Part shown: in pieces, positions 63,349 through 64,000 of the stretch
Position numbering within the stretch: position 1 is the first letter of the stretch
Layout: the number at the start of each line of letters is the position of its first letter
Assembly: GCA_963705495.1 (NCBI GenBank)
Contig: CAVPJQ010000012.1
Coordinates: 1-64,000, forward strand
Source of the DNA: DATBVX01 sp963705495
Lineage (GTDB): Bacteria > Pseudomonadota > Gammaproteobacteria > Steroidobacterales > Steroidobacteraceae
DNA: 64,000 bases
Direction of reading: 5' to 3'
Made by a program: the position numbers and the translations under genes
Notes under the pieces: generated by a model
Databases searched by the model: none
The model's input: the letters and a program-made list of their open reading frames with translations, nothing else
Told to the model about the DNA's origin: nothing

Positions 63349-64000
<652 letters not shown>

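Overview
The window is high-GC DNA from a Gram-negative bacterium. It is most likely a gammaproteobacterium near Steroidobacteraceae/Nevskiales. This placement is inferred from an UrcA-family protein, a TonB-dependent-receptor N-terminus, OmpA-type outer-membrane proteins, FtsX/HlyD export genes and the general codon usage; no rRNA or tRNA gene is present to confirm it. Genes are dense and no gene-free stretch exceeds 300 bases.

Region 1 (1-11.5 kb) is a cell-surface locus. A partial TonB/AgmX-like protein is followed by a clear class I cyclic-di-GMP (GEMM) riboswitch. The riboswitch leads into a 1341-residue exported adhesin-like protein (choice-of-anchor-K-like, DUF11 and SdrD-B-like domains) and a giant outer-membrane protein with three OmpA-like domains and a beta-barrel. 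Two small membrane proteins follow, one carrying a C-terminal winged helix. Region 2 (11.6-17.1 kb, minus strand) has a secreted C-type-lectin-fold protein and a 1231-residue DUF4062-nSTAND1-TPR NTPase that resembles bacterial NLR-like signalling or defence proteins.

Region 3 (17.2-33.2 kb) is mixed metabolism and transport: an acyl-CoA-dehydrogenase-fold monooxygenase, NmrA reductase, UrcA protein, CadC/TolB/TPR regulator, truncated TonB receptor, FMN reductase, arylsulfatase, GlxA-type regulator, GST, EamA exporter, Met-rich periplasmic protein, GDPD phosphodiesterase, TauD-like dioxygenase and dipeptidase. Many genes between 19 and 26 kb carry single-base frameshifts.

Region 4 (33.2-64 kb) is a coherent energy-stress or dormancy island. 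It holds an alcohol dehydrogenase, three CBS proteins, PRPP synthase, two APH-like kinases, acetyl-CoA synthetase with pyruvate dehydrogenase E1/E2 and a dedicated acyl carrier protein, CDP-archaeol-synthase homologue, glycogen phosphorylase, RtcB, archease, an HhH protein, OsmC, an ABC/MFP exporter, a second Met-rich protein, a K+-channel-like protein, two P-type ATPases, a phosphoribosyltransferase, a DUF2934 protein and an extra GroEL. Its content closely parallels the Mycobacterium DosR hypoxia regulon. Five upstream gaps in the island share a TACGTA-cored motif that I propose as the operator of a common regulator. No such regulator is encoded in the window.

About 20 frameshifts interrupt otherwise well-conserved proteins. 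Nearly all are +1 insertions, several in C runs, so many probably reflect sequence error rather than decay. Affected genes are given as whole spans.
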